Assembly: GCA_004352715.1 (NCBI GenBank)
Contig: SCFE01000081.1
Coordinates: 237,289-301,288 of the forward strand
Length of the DNA: 64,000 bases
DNA from: Hofstenia miamia
Lineage: Eukaryota; Xenacoelomorpha; Acoela
Direction of reading: 5' to 3'
The position numbers and the translations under genes were made by a program. Below are positions 1 to 12,635 of the stretch, in pieces. The notes under the pieces were generated by a model. It was not told where the DNA came from and made no database searches. It saw nothing but the letters and a program-made list of their open reading frames with translations. Position 1 is the first letter of the stretch; the number at the start of each line of letters is the position of its first letter.

Positions 1-99
1 TCACATAGGTTTACATTTTTACCTACAATGTTAATTTGTCTTGCATTACCGTGTTGGTGACATCAGCTCCCATTTCATTTGATTTAATTAAAGAAATTA

Positions 100-442
100 A
101 GCTATTTGGAGCAGCAGCCGATTTGACAGAAATAATTTTGATATCATCGACGCCATGATCGTAGTCAAAATATTTTTGAAAAGCAATCTGGTGGAGGTGT
201 CTGTATTTTTATATCTGATGACATGAAATGGTAGATTGGGAATTTTATGAGATCCTTTGGATTCATATTTTCCATTTGAATCTTATTCTTGTGAATGTAT
301 ATGTTCCTCGCGATTCAGTCAGGGAAAACAACTATCTAACTATATAATTTCTGGAATTGAAGAAATAAATATATCATATTCAAATAAGCAGATCATTGTC
401 TGTTGTGATTTGAACAAATTTGATGTGTCACATCTGCAGTGA
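100..442 (+). mobile_element. Decayed LINE endonuclease fragment
   Basis: This is a relic of the APE-type endonuclease domain of a non-LTR retrotransposon. At about 188-223 one frame reads GGGVCIFISDD, the glycine-rich strand near the start of LINE endonucleases. A second open frame (257-442, 61 codons) ends in QIIVCCDLNKFDVS, which corresponds to the conserved GDLN motif with the glycine replaced by cysteine. The two motifs are in different frames with stops between them, so the piece is dead. The reverse transcriptase tail at 1020-1780 on the same strand may be the other end of the same element, with its middle lost. Recognition rests on motif order only. Confidence 0.6.
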
Positions 443-825
443 AATAGGAAATAATAATGGAGAAAAAGTTGCTAACTCGGAAAACCAAAGCCGTATATAA
501 AATCATGTGTAACGATCCAACTTTTTTTCAAAAACTATTATTCACATACACTCTAATAAATGACCACGTATGATTTATTGTGAATACAAGCGCGAAAATC
601 GAGTTGTGCTAAATTTCAGGATCAAAGATTTAAATATAGGTGACTAGTAGTTAGAGACTTGTAGTATGTTACACTTTTTCGTGATTGGACGAGAGGTGGT
701 CGTAAATTATGCCACTATGAGTTATGGCCTATGCTAGGTCTTGGACATTGACGGGGATGTTGCAGTGACGTCATGTAAATGGCTTAGTTTCTATAGTGAG
801 TTTTTTATATTTACATGGTGTCAAT
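443..825. other. Unassigned AT-rich interval
   Basis: No coding region or repeat boundary could be recognised here. The stretch around 700-780 is less AT-rich but has no open frame of note. It may be the lost middle of the LINE whose endonuclease lies just upstream. Confidence 0.4.
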
Positions 826-1000
826 TTTTGATAAGATAAGATAGATAAGAGAATCTTTATTCAGATAAATGTTAGCAATTAAATAATTGATAATTTATCT
901 GAATAGCGTCATTAAATTCAAAAAAACACATTATACAATTCACAAATTATAAAAGAAATCTTGCAGGCTATGAATAAATTACTATATTACTACTTATAGT
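826..1000 (-). mobile_element. LINE 3' end with TATC-rich tail (minus strand)
   Basis: Read on the minus strand, this matches the 3' ends of the duplicated sequences at about 17950-18150 and 21720-21930. All share, in order, a segment containing CATAGCCTG, then GACGCTATTCAG, then ACATTTATCTG, then a tail of TCTTATC-type repeats. A shared end followed by a short tandem tail is typical of CR1/L2-type non-LTR retrotransposons, which finish in a microsatellite rather than poly(A). No coding part is attached here, so this is a heavily 5'-truncated copy. Divergence from the other two copies is visible throughout, so it is older. Confidence 0.6.
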
Positions 1001-1019
1001 ATAGGAGAGGCCGGTTTGT

Positions 1020-1855
1020 GGACGCAGAAACAATCAATAATCGAATTCGAGAAAAGATAAAGGCCAATTACAGGCATCTAGATAAAATAGGTTCCTTATT
1101 CATGCTACCCTAGGCTCCTTATTGTACCTGGCTTGTACGATGTTGAAGACAAAAACAATTTTGTAATCAATTCTCTTGAGGCTCATTTTTTATCCAAGAA
1201 CCATCATTTTAATCATAGCAAGACGAATGAACTTCTCATTAACTTTGGTCAAAGCTCTGTCCCTGAGTTGCAAGATATCACACAACAATCTGTAGTGAAA
1301 TTGCTTGGTGTGTACTTTGACAAGGCACTTTCATTTTCTCATCACATCAGGAGCATGGCTAAAAAAGCTACTAGTAAGTTGTATTTATTGCTGAAATTGA
1401 AACATCTTGGATTTAGCCAATATGAACTACAAACACTATACTATGCATTAGTTATGCCCTCGCTAACATATTGTTGTTCAGTTTGGGGAGGTTCCTCAAA
1501 ATCCCTTATGCTGCTCTTAGATAAAGTTCAGAAAAAAGCTTTACGCCTTAAAATTATATCAAATTATACCCCTATTGAAAAAATCATAACCAAAGTTGAT
1601 AATAGGCTTCTTCAGCAGATACTGACTTCTGAGAATCATGTACTGCAAGATATTCTGCCTCAACGCTCACATTATGGAGATAGTCGACTGCGTGGGAGGC
1701 TCCCTGGAGTAATAAAAACCAACTCTGAACGAGAACTTTCTCTATTTCCATATCGGCTCCTTCGTGGAATGAAAATCTAGTATTTCTATAACTTAAATGG
1801 ATGTTTTTATCCGTTTTAAAATATTATTATTTTATTATTATTTAGTCATTGTTAT
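1020..1855 (+). mobile_element. LINE reverse transcriptase C-terminal part
   Basis: A 215-codon open frame (1133-1780) encodes the thumb and C-terminal region of a CR1/Jockey-type LINE reverse transcriptase. Diagnostic runs are KLLGVYFDKALSFSHHI, then YYALVMPSLTYCCSVWGG, then LDKVQKKALR, in the order seen in intact elements. The catalytic FADD box is missing upstream, so this is a 5'-truncated copy. The frame ends at 1780 and is followed by an AT-rich tail with ATT repeats near 1825-1845, probably the element's 3' end. Within this fragment the frame is intact, suggesting moderate age. Confidence 0.8.
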
Positions 1856-1901
1856 AAAATTTGTATCCTAGCCATGATTTTCCAGAAATATATTTTTGCT
1901 T

Positions 1902-2901
1902 NNNNNNNNNNNNNNNNNNNNNNNNNNNNNNNNNNNNNNNNNNNNNNNNNNNNNNNNNNNNNNNNNNNNNNNNNNNNNNNNNNNNNNNNNNNNNNNNNNN
2001 NNNNNNNNNNNNNNNNNNNNNNNNNNNNNNNNNNNNNNNNNNNNNNNNNNNNNNNNNNNNNNNNNNNNNNNNNNNNNNNNNNNNNNNNNNNNNNNNNNNN
2101 NNNNNNNNNNNNNNNNNNNNNNNNNNNNNNNNNNNNNNNNNNNNNNNNNNNNNNNNNNNNNNNNNNNNNNNNNNNNNNNNNNNNNNNNNNNNNNNNNNNN
2201 NNNNNNNNNNNNNNNNNNNNNNNNNNNNNNNNNNNNNNNNNNNNNNNNNNNNNNNNNNNNNNNNNNNNNNNNNNNNNNNNNNNNNNNNNNNNNNNNNNNN
2301 NNNNNNNNNNNNNNNNNNNNNNNNNNNNNNNNNNNNNNNNNNNNNNNNNNNNNNNNNNNNNNNNNNNNNNNNNNNNNNNNNNNNNNNNNNNNNNNNNNNN
2401 NNNNNNNNNNNNNNNNNNNNNNNNNNNNNNNNNNNNNNNNNNNNNNNNNNNNNNNNNNNNNNNNNNNNNNNNNNNNNNNNNNNNNNNNNNNNNNNNNNNN
2501 NNNNNNNNNNNNNNNNNNNNNNNNNNNNNNNNNNNNNNNNNNNNNNNNNNNNNNNNNNNNNNNNNNNNNNNNNNNNNNNNNNNNNNNNNNNNNNNNNNNN
2601 NNNNNNNNNNNNNNNNNNNNNNNNNNNNNNNNNNNNNNNNNNNNNNNNNNNNNNNNNNNNNNNNNNNNNNNNNNNNNNNNNNNNNNNNNNNNNNNNNNNN
2701 NNNNNNNNNNNNNNNNNNNNNNNNNNNNNNNNNNNNNNNNNNNNNNNNNNNNNNNNNNNNNNNNNNNNNNNNNNNNNNNNNNNNNNNNNNNNNNNNNNNN
2801 NNNNNNNNNNNNNNNNNNNNNNNNNNNNNNNNNNNNNNNNNNNNNNNNNNNNNNNNNNNNNNNNNNNNNNNNNNNNNNNNNNNNNNNNNNNNNNNNNNNN
2901 N
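1902..2901. other. Assembly gap (1000 N)
   Basis: Exactly 1000 undetermined bases, so probably a placeholder of unknown true length. The REL-endonuclease LINE on its right side runs into it. Confidence 0.95.
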
Positions 2902-4902
2902 GGCAATGACTTATCAACTAGCATACGTTAATCAATTATTATACATACAACCTATATGTCTGGCCTCCGTGCTTCTATCACTTTGTTTGTCTGTATATTG
3001 AAGTCCCACAGTATGTTAATCTTCTCATTTTCTATGACACCCTGTGGCTTGTGCTCCTACCAATGTACCATTCTTCCCACCTTTTCATGCCTGAACTTAT
3101 ACTCATTCTGTGCCAACTTTATACATCCTGCTATCAGATGATCTACTCTCTCCGCATCTTTCCTACTTAGCCTACACTTATCACTTACTTCCACTATTCT
3201 GTCTATATGCTTTTTCACCCAGTTTGTTCTTATTGCTGGCTCCTGTGTTCCCATTATCAGTGCTTCTGTTTCTCTTTTTAGTCCTGCCTTCTTTAGCCAC
3301 TTGATGTTTTCTTCTCTGTCACACATTTCTGTATTCCTCTAGTATTCTCCATGCATTGCCTTCTGCCTATACCTTGTTTATCTCTCTAATTCCATCCTAC
3401 TCTGGTATGATGTCTTTCCTTCACTCTCAGTTCTTATCTTCCTTAGCTCCTTAGTGACCTCTAGTAGGGATCCTCTAGGTTGCTCTTCTACATATTCCTT
3501 TAGCCCTAGTGCTTCTCCTTCAACAGTTTCCTCCACACTTATGCCTTGTGATGTACAGCCTATCTACATCTCCATTTAAGTTGAATGCTCTCCCTGCTGC
3601 TAGCATCTTCCTTGTCTCCTGTCTAATTCCCTCAGTTCATTCTTGTTCCACCTAACTATTCCTGCCAAATATCTCAACACTGGTATTGCCCATATATGTA
3701 TTAATTGTTTTTATACTATACTGTGTATTCAATGCTGACTTCCGCAGTACCTTCCTTACTCTCCTCTTGTATTCTTTTCTTAGCCTCATCTTTATTTTCT
3801 CATGTTCTGTTCTGTCCCTCTCTATCACTAATAAGTACTTGTACGTTTCCTTGACTTCTTTAATCTTATCCCCACTGCTTGTCCTCAAGCCATCTTCATC
3901 TATACACTTGCCTCTGGTCATTGTCACTGCCGCATAATTTCCTAATCCAAATTCCAACCCAGAATCTCTGCTTGCCTTCTCCAATGTCTCCACTTGCTTC
4001 TGCAACATCTTTCTTGAACTAGCATACATCTTCACGTCGTCCATGTCCCATAGGTGACTTACTACTTTACTATTCCTCTCCAACTTATAGTCTATGCCTG
4101 TCTCTTTTAACCTTTCTGTGATATGGATTAAGCTAGCTACAAACAGTAGTAGTGCTAAGCTATCTCCCTGGAATATACCCCGTCTAAACCTCAACCTATG
4201 CCTATTTACCTCAGGATGCCATATTCCCATCTCCCTTTCTAGAAACTCGACTCATTTCCAGGAAGCTCCATTGTCCTCTAATGTCGCCAATACCCATTTA
4301 TGTGATATGCTGTCATATTCTTTCCTGTAATTTATCCATGCCATTGCTAAGTATGTCTTCCTTCTTCTACAGTTCTCCACCACTGCCTGGTCTATTAACA
4401 ACTGATCTTTACATCCTTTCGTCTTTGTCCTACATCCCTTCTGCTCCTCTGGTATCAACCTGTTCTGTTCTAATTAACATCCCAGCCTACTTGAAATCAC
4501 TGAAGTTAACAATTTCCACGTTGTTGGCAGACATGTTATTGGCCTGAAGTTGCTTGCCTTACTACCTTTCTTTGGGTCCTTCTGTATCAGAAATATCCTT
4601 CCCACTACCATCCACTCAACACTCACTCACCACACACTCCTTCAATGCCACTGCTAGTCTCTCATGTACACTTGTGAACTTCTTCAGCCAATACCCATGT
4701 ACCTTATCTCTGCCTGGTGCCTTCCAGTTCTTCATCTTCCTTAGAGCCTCCTTCAGCTTTGCAGTTGTCATAACTTCTTTTTGTCTGAACTCCTTCTGCA
4801 TCTGCTCACTCTCTATCTCTGGCCCCTCCCAGAACCTTATTGAATCCTCATATACTCTAGCTGTAGCCTTTTCTCCTACATCTAGTTCTTTGTAGAATCT
4901 TC
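2902..4902 (-). mobile_element. REL-endonuclease LINE (R2/R4/NeSL-like), decayed
   Basis: Minus-strand relic of a non-LTR retrotransposon that uses a restriction-like endonuclease instead of an APE domain. From 5' (high coordinates) it shows: a pre-RT part with KNWKAPGRDKVHGYWLKKF (about 4700), an RT segment ending [12 protein letters not shown] (4252-4458), GIFQGDSLALLLF and a degenerate active-site box MDDVKMYA in place of FADD (3652-4230), then a zinc-knuckle remnant CRLSRKDAERVDHLIAGC (3057-3326). Near 2950-3040 comes WDFNIQTNKVIEARRPDI, matching the RPD-type core of the REL endonuclease. The second cysteine of the knuckle is serine and several frames are used, so it is inactive. Both ends run into N gaps. 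Assigning the exact clade needs a phylogeny. Confidence 0.8.
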
Positions 4903-5902
4903 NNNNNNNNNNNNNNNNNNNNNNNNNNNNNNNNNNNNNNNNNNNNNNNNNNNNNNNNNNNNNNNNNNNNNNNNNNNNNNNNNNNNNNNNNNNNNNNNNN
5001 NNNNNNNNNNNNNNNNNNNNNNNNNNNNNNNNNNNNNNNNNNNNNNNNNNNNNNNNNNNNNNNNNNNNNNNNNNNNNNNNNNNNNNNNNNNNNNNNNNNN
5101 NNNNNNNNNNNNNNNNNNNNNNNNNNNNNNNNNNNNNNNNNNNNNNNNNNNNNNNNNNNNNNNNNNNNNNNNNNNNNNNNNNNNNNNNNNNNNNNNNNNN
5201 NNNNNNNNNNNNNNNNNNNNNNNNNNNNNNNNNNNNNNNNNNNNNNNNNNNNNNNNNNNNNNNNNNNNNNNNNNNNNNNNNNNNNNNNNNNNNNNNNNNN
5301 NNNNNNNNNNNNNNNNNNNNNNNNNNNNNNNNNNNNNNNNNNNNNNNNNNNNNNNNNNNNNNNNNNNNNNNNNNNNNNNNNNNNNNNNNNNNNNNNNNNN
5401 NNNNNNNNNNNNNNNNNNNNNNNNNNNNNNNNNNNNNNNNNNNNNNNNNNNNNNNNNNNNNNNNNNNNNNNNNNNNNNNNNNNNNNNNNNNNNNNNNNNN
5501 NNNNNNNNNNNNNNNNNNNNNNNNNNNNNNNNNNNNNNNNNNNNNNNNNNNNNNNNNNNNNNNNNNNNNNNNNNNNNNNNNNNNNNNNNNNNNNNNNNNN
5601 NNNNNNNNNNNNNNNNNNNNNNNNNNNNNNNNNNNNNNNNNNNNNNNNNNNNNNNNNNNNNNNNNNNNNNNNNNNNNNNNNNNNNNNNNNNNNNNNNNNN
5701 NNNNNNNNNNNNNNNNNNNNNNNNNNNNNNNNNNNNNNNNNNNNNNNNNNNNNNNNNNNNNNNNNNNNNNNNNNNNNNNNNNNNNNNNNNNNNNNNNNNN
5801 NNNNNNNNNNNNNNNNNNNNNNNNNNNNNNNNNNNNNNNNNNNNNNNNNNNNNNNNNNNNNNNNNNNNNNNNNNNNNNNNNNNNNNNNNNNNNNNNNNNN
5901 NN
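4903..5902. other. Assembly gap (1000 N)
   Basis: Exactly 1000 undetermined bases. LINE fragments of two different families abut its two sides, so an element junction is hidden inside. Confidence 0.95.
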
Positions 5903-6545
5903 GAAATCCAAATTGCGTGTTTGATAATAAATTATACTTATTTAAATGTTCAGTTATTTGATTATAAAATAATCTTTCGAATATTTTGCTTATTGGGGAA
6001 ATAATTGAGATTGGCCGACAATTAGTGGCAATTGATGGATCGTTTTTCTTAAAAATAGCAGTAATATGAGCAAGTTTTAAATTATCCGAGAAGTAATTGA
6101 ATTTTTTGCATTCATTAAAGATAAAATTTAATGGATTTGCAATGTCTGCAGTAATTTTAAGGACCCATGAGGGAATGCTTAAGGGACCACTTGATTTGTT
6201 GGTTTTAAGCTTATTGCTTGACTTAATAATTTCATAAGTAGTTGAGAAGCGGAAAGAAAACTTGGGTGTAAAAATTTTGCGTGAAACGTTTTCGTACTTA
6301 ACGAGGGGGCATTGTATTTTTCTAGGTTAACAAAAGTCTTATTTAATTCATTAGATATTTCTATATTGTCAGAAAGATTGTTTCTTTTCTGATCTTTTAT
6401 CACATCAAATTGAGTTTGATTGTGATCGCTTATAATTTGTGATTTCTTGTATTAGCTTCCATTTTGAATGTTCACTTGGAAGGCGCGCATATTCATTCTT
6501 GATGAATTCGTTGAATGCCTTATGAGTCACATCCTCTTCATCATC
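5903..6545 (-). mobile_element. CR1/Jockey-type LINE fragment (pre-RT and RT fingers)
   Basis: On the minus strand, about 6460-6545 gives EFIKNEYARLPSEHSKWKL, typical of the linker before the RT. About 6179-6403 gives the next part of that linker. An open frame at about 5905-6185 then carries the RT fingers: SIPSWVLKITADIANPL, then AHITAIFKKNDPS, then CRPISIISPISKIFERL, ending in QFGF at the gap. The last 90 codons are uninterrupted and strongly conserved, while the upstream part has frameshifts. The palm domain would lie inside the gap to the left. It is a different family from the REL element on the far side of that gap. Confidence 0.8.
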
Positions 6546-9500
6546 TTATTCCCCAGCAGCAAAAGATAAACTATATCTTACATACAGAACATGTCTTTGA
6601 CGTAAATTTATATTCAAACAGATTCGCTAATTAATTTCTTCTCCATCATCCCAGAGCACTATTATCCGTAGTGTTTGTACTTGTAAAATTTTTTTTATTG
6701 TTTGTAACTTTAATTCCTATTTTGACCACTGATTTTGTAAATAATAAAATTCATTGATTTCATGAATAATGGCCGCCATTACACGAAATATTTTTGTAGT
6801 AAGATTTTACTTGTCGATAGATGGCGCTTTAAAATATAATTTATTAGCTATCTTAATACATTGATAAAATTTATTTTTGTCTTTAATGGGCAAGCGATAT
6901 CATATAATGTTCCATCACTTTCGGATTTTTGAAATTCGAAAGCTACTGATTCTATATAACTACTGAAATTTAAAAAAAATTCAAAAATTACTTGAGCAAA
7001 ATTGCATTGAATTCACCTTTGAAATCAAAGGAAATTCCATTAAAATATTGAATTTCATACCACAGACATGCAAGAAGAAAAGGTATTAATTCTTCACTCT
7101 CGGAATCTGATAGGCTGATATCTAAACTCTATATTTATATTCAAACAGCTTTGATTTCACGTTTATTTGATTGAGCAAATTGTCCATTTATATTGACTAC
7201 AAAGCATGTTTTGAGGAAAAACATAGTAAGGCGCTCGTCTTTTTCTCTACTTTGCAAACATAGCAGTACAATGAAGTAATTGGGTAAATCATATTAGTTT
7301 ATTATTTTATATATTGAAGTATTTCATAATACCTGTAACAACGTTCTGTGATTTTTTATAAAATGTGCATACAATACAAAGCAGTTTTTCTGTGAAATAT
7401 TTCATATTACTTTCAATGATTAATTGCACGTGGTTTTTATCTATTGAGTACACAATCGAATGAGGTTTTTGTGGTTTTCAAATTCTGCAAGCTCAACAAT
7501 GAAATAATTACATTAGAGAAGCAATCTGCGCATTCTAATCTAGTAACACGTAAAGCAGTCATGTGCATGATTACTAAATTATTCAGTTGTTTGGGTAACA
7601 CGCGGGATTTGGCGGAATAAAGCTTATTGCAATGAACATCAGCTTAAAGTTTTCTAACATCAGTTACATATGTGCATCATTAAAAATTATGCGGTTATAA
7701 GCTCAAATTTATTAAAGCTGCTTAGTTAGAAGTTGAGATTTGCTTTTTTGTTTTATACCATTTGTGGGTTCTCATTCGGTGGGGATGCTTATATATTTAT
7801 AAAGCTTAGTTAGGGTAGTTGCTTTGATCTTAGAGAAATTTAGGATCCTAGTTTCAAAAAATCAAAACGTTTTACATTCAGGAGTATTTTAACAGGGTTG
7901 GTGTTTATTTCTAAGACACATAGTTGAAACTAATTTGTCGTATTAGCAATGTCGTGCGGGTACACGCTTTTTCTCTGACACGACTAAACACTTTAAGGGT
8001 ACGGCCGGGTACACCAACAACCTTAACCTTTAGCCGGCTGGTATTCATATAGAAGGACAAACCGTTTTCGCACATTTGCAAAGCATTTCCTCCAAGTCTA
8101 TTAACAAAGTTGACAATCGTGAGGAATGGACAAGTCCATTGTTGAACATGCTTTAATGGAATTTTGAAAATTTCTATTAAAATTTTACTTTCATCAATTA
8201 TTGAATTTAATTATTAAAATTCGATTACTTAAATTTCAGGACATATATGTTACTAAATGAAAGGCTGTTTAACTAAATTGAAATTAGCATAAATTTCCTC
8301 AACTATTTTAGCATTTAGGAATGCGAAAAGCAGTTATATGCACAGGTAGATATGCATCAATAATTACTACATGTGCATGCACTGCTTTGTAACTTTTGAA
8401 ATCCGCACCCAGTTTGGGATCCACTATTCTGAATTCCTCAATCCGCAATCACTATATGTGCATTTATATGCCTGTACGTAAATACGGATATTTTATCTAC
8501 AATTTTTTATACAATATTTGTTATAAAATCGATTGCTTACTTTTAGCAGAAGCAAACCGTATGCTTATACATTCAAATAAAATGTTATTCGCTTAATTCC
8601 TTTGCAATGATCAGAAAAACGTGCTGTGCTAAATAATATTTCCACTATGATTGACAAATGAAATATTTGTATTTTCACACAATTCAGAAAAATATGAAAT
8701 AATGCAATTATGCTTCCGAATTCAGGCATTATATTATACCAGTGTGATTTGAAGTAAAAACAAAAAATTCATAGTTATTCCTTAAACTAAGCAAAGAAAT
8801 ATTCAAAAATATGAATTCAACAAATTTTCGTTTAAAAAGTACATTACAATATTATTATTGCAATATATTGTATTAGCAAGATGTTATTGCAAGTCCCTCA
8901 GATATAATACAAATCTGGAATTAAATACCATGCAATGCATAAGTTTTCCGAGTACTTTGTGTATGGGTCATTTACAATAATTTAATCCAAACTGTAATAG
9001 TGTAAAAAAACTGTGTTCATCGTTTCAATGGAATCGGATGGGCAGGTTTGAGTGGGTCTCAGATGTAAGTTTGAATCCTTGTCGATATAGATGTTATCAT
9101 TATATAAGAACTTAGAATGGATAAAAACATTAGGGATTTTGAAGTTGAATAAACTAATATTTTTGTATAGTATATACTGCTTTTTGCTTTATTTGAAAAA
9201 AAATTACAAAAAATTAAGTCATCAGACTGCAATGATAAAATTTAGCAGGTTCGGCTTGGGTCGATCAGTTAAAAGTTAGCATGATTCCTTTTCAATAATG
9301 GGGTTACATTTTAGGAAAAACGTATACATAAGCAAATTGAATTGATCCAAACAAATTTGACGATTTGCTGTTGTTTTTTATGGAAAGACTGTTTATAACA
9401 CTGTGTAATTGTTGCAGTTATTGTAATTGAGAGTGCAGTTGGCTTAGTGACTAATTTCAGCAGATTAATGCGATGCCAAATATTCACTATATTTGATATC

Positions 9501-9986
9501 AAAAATTATGTGTGTTCACTATCAATTTCCCGCGGTATTTTGCTTAACAGAATTAATCACTGAGTTTTAGATCAATTTGAATACGCTATATAGTACCTGA
9601 TGAATTTTTCAATCTCGGGATTTGAGTCTCGAAATTGTCTAGTTCCAGGATTAGGTAATTAGAAAGCATTTTCAGACAAATATTAAACATTGGGTTTCAA
9701 AATCTATTCTTAAAGATGTAAACGAAAATGAATTTGAAATATTAAATTAACTTTACATTCACCAACCCATTTTGGAATGGAAAGTAAAACTTAGATATAT
9801 TTCGACACAAGAAACCTCAATAAAATTTCATTATTGCCAAAAGATTTTAAGTTCCCCTAACATTTTGAAACAATGGCATTACACTGTTTTGCCAATTTTT
9901 CAATGAGCCTTAAATAATCGTCTTTGAAGCAATTTTTTAAGGGTCATGTTTGCTCTTTTTAAACTTCACGAAATCAGACGTTACAA

Positions 9987-9987
<1 letters not shown>
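6546..9987. other. AT-rich intergenic region, no gene recognised
   Basis: About 3.4 kb with no convincing open frame or splice structure. The stretch 7930-8150 is noticeably less AT-rich and has a mixed composition that could be an unrecognised repeat, but no motif supports a call. Short ORFs near 8396 and 9091 have low-complexity, AT-driven composition. Confidence 0.5.
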
Positions 9988-10017
<30 letters not shown>

Positions 10018-10024
10018 AAGAAGA
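9988..10024 (+). repeat. AAG trinucleotide microsatellite
   Basis: An uninterrupted AAG run of about twelve units. It is a simple repeat with no coding context on either strand. Confidence 0.95.
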
Positions 10025-11821
10025 GTGTATTATAAACTATCGGTGACCAAGGGTCAAAGTGATAGTAAGACATTAAAAACATTAAAAAAAAGTGGTTCAT
10101 TTTATTCGAGTTCTTGATTGAGAGTGAATGAAGAATATGTAAAGCCGACTGGTCTTAGGTTTCATTTGACATTTCGATATTTTCTAATGTCATGATTCAT
10201 CGTTCTTTCACGTGGTACCATTGAATGCAGGTGATGTCGAGGATTTTGTATTTTGTTCCAAAGTTTATTAGATAAAAGTTTCCGTCCATCGTAAAGGGAA
10301 TTTGTTTGAAAAAATCATGCTCTTCCCATTATATATTATATATTATATATTAAAATATGTCCCATAAACAATGCAAAATTATGTATATCTTTATATTTTA
10401 ACAAATAAACCTTCATCCATTCGCAACAAATGTTTTTATGCCTGTTAAAAAAGAGTAGAGGAGCATATGTGCAACGAAAAAATACCGACATTGTAAATTT
10501 CCCATAAGTTTCTAACTACATGCGCTTAGGAAATTCATTTGATGAAGTGAAACAAGAACTTCAGGTTTAAAGAGGCATCGATCACAAGTTGATAAGCTGA
10601 TGACATTGTCAAAGCAATCAATGCAATGAGTTTTAAATTACTCCAGATGACTCTTAAGCACAATCGTTCTAAATGTTTGCCTATTTCATGCAAAGGATAA
10701 TTTGTTTTGCTTACAATTTCACAAAAAATTTTCTAAGCCTGTTATGAATATTGAAAATCCTTGGATATAGATAAAAATGTATGCTAAAATTTTATCTTGC
10801 GCCTCCCGTATTTCAAAATATTAACAATTTTCAATGAAACATCTGATTTCTTGTGAAAAAAATTTAATACTTAGATAGTAATACGGTATAAAGTGTTTGA
10901 GAAGAACTATAAACCTCAAATATTTTGTTCGTGCATGTCGTTTACAAATTCAAAAATGGCTGGCTGAACAAGTTGTAAACAGGGAAACCAACAGTTCATC
11001 AGTGGATTTTGGAAGTTGACCCACTAGTGTCAAGAAGTTGTTCTTGGTGGCAGAGCAGTAGTTTCAATTAAAAGAAACACACTTTTATATTATTAGGTAC
11101 TTGAAACATTGCTGTTTAACCCTACACCGGCCAGACAATTTTAAAAACTAGGGGTGACCTTATAACAGGACCTCTCCTCCTATCTTAAAATCAATAATGC
11201 TCATCACCAAACAGGGAAACTTGATATGACTATAGCTTATATATGGCTGACTATTAAGAGAACAAAAAATTCGATATTCCGATACTCTAACGTCATTATA
11301 GGGTCTGGCGTCAGAAAATTGACAGTAGTACCAAAATTTGAAAAATATATATTCTCATAATATAATGATGCTGGAGTATGAAAGAGTCATACTTAATCTA
11401 TACATATATTGCTAAGTACAAAAATATCAATTGGTATAGCCTAATATATATATATATATGAGATATAAGCAAACATTTACGGAACTTTTTGATTACAGGC
11501 GAAAATTTATAAAATGAATATGTCCCAAAAATTAATCATAAAATGAATACCACTTATAATGATTCGTTTTTCAAATATATTTTTTGGCCAAATTTTTCAA
11601 ATTAGATACATCATTGTTTTTTAAGTGTTTCTTCCTCAGCGCAGCCCCATTGTCGAAATAGGATTAAATAAGCGCCAGCCAAATAAAGATTTATAGAAAT
11701 CCTTGAAAACCTATAAGGCATATTGATTACCATTATTTGATTGAAATTTGAAAGAATTTCTTCATTATAAAAATATGGCTATTTTTATCAATTCAAAAGT
11801 AAGGGTGATATAAACAATGAA
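10025..11821. other. AT-rich intergenic region
   Basis: No gene seen. A less AT-rich patch at 10960-11330 looks like unclassified repeat debris. A TA-rich run lies at 11440-11460. Confidence 0.45.
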
Positions 11822-12635
11822 TAGTGATGAATTCACCTGCCCTTCAGACCTTACCAGACCCTTCCTGCTTTAGCATCAAACATAACCTGATTTAAACTTG
11901 TTTAATCCTGATGTCCTGGGGAAAGGCTCGTGCCCGGTCCGTAGCCCGTACCATAAAAATATTCCCGTCGGTTTGTCCGTGCCCGAATCCTAAGTCCGTT
12001 ATGCCCGTAGCTAAATGTTTCTTAACTAAAATAGCTTGACAGTCATGACACCTATCAATGTAGTTTACGTCAAAAACCAAATTAAGTACTTTAATTCATA
12101 CTTAAATCCCGTTTCCAGAAGAAGTTACACCAATTTATCACAATAGTTGACAACACATCAAACAGTGCAAAAATAATTGTAATGTTCTACTGATTAATCA
12201 TTTACTGTAAACGAATTTTTCTTTATCATAGTAGTACACTACACTTCTTTGTATGACCTTGCAAAAGAAGTAAATTACATTAATTTAATTTAAATGATAT
12301 GGAGCGTCGTAAGTTCACAACTATTTATATATTAATGCAATATCAGAAAGTGACAGTAAAATGAAACTCTCTGATTTTGAATAATACAATTAATTTTATG
12401 TGGCTCAGTATGATATTTTATATATGTTGTAATTTTTGTTGAAAATCGACATGGTTAATTTTTCACGAAATACATATATACGTAAATAGATACATAAAAT
12501 AAATAGATACCAGATAAGTATCCATCAATTAATTTAATCTACTTCAAAAAATCGTTTCAAGAATTAATATCTTCGAATAACAAAGCTCAGAGCCCGGAAG
12601 CCCGACCCGTGCCCGTACAACTTTGTCCTACCCTA
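11822..12635. mobile_element. Probable non-autonomous hAT-like element
   Basis: The left end TAGTGATGAATTCACCTGC matches 16 of 19 bases of the left end of the element in the last NDUFA9 intron (28532). Just inside, both carry a similar run containing AACCTGATTTAAA or CACCTGATTTAAA. The right end, read on the minus strand, begins TAGGGTAGGACAAAG, a partial match to the terminal repeat. Both subterminal regions are rich in CCCGTGCCCG-like strings, as in many hAT-derived repeats. I could not find a matching 8 bp target duplication, so the ends are tentative. No transposase is present. Confidence 0.45.

Noticed and set aside
1842-3001. Long open frames across 1842-3001, and similar ones across the other N blocks
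   Set aside because: They are open only because runs of N cannot contain stop codons; the real residues at their edges do not form coding sequence.
3110-4895. Plus-strand leucine/serine-rich ORFs (3110, 3686, 4281, 4554) as membrane proteins
   Set aside because: They are antisense shadows of the minus-strand REL-endonuclease LINE, whose motifs are clear.
9988-10024. AAG run as a lysine-rich coding segment
   Set aside because: It is a plain trinucleotide microsatellite with no open frame beyond the run and no splice context.
11892-12080. 62-codon minus-strand ORF
   Set aside because: It lies inside the probable hAT-like element's CCCG-rich subterminal region and has no family resemblance.
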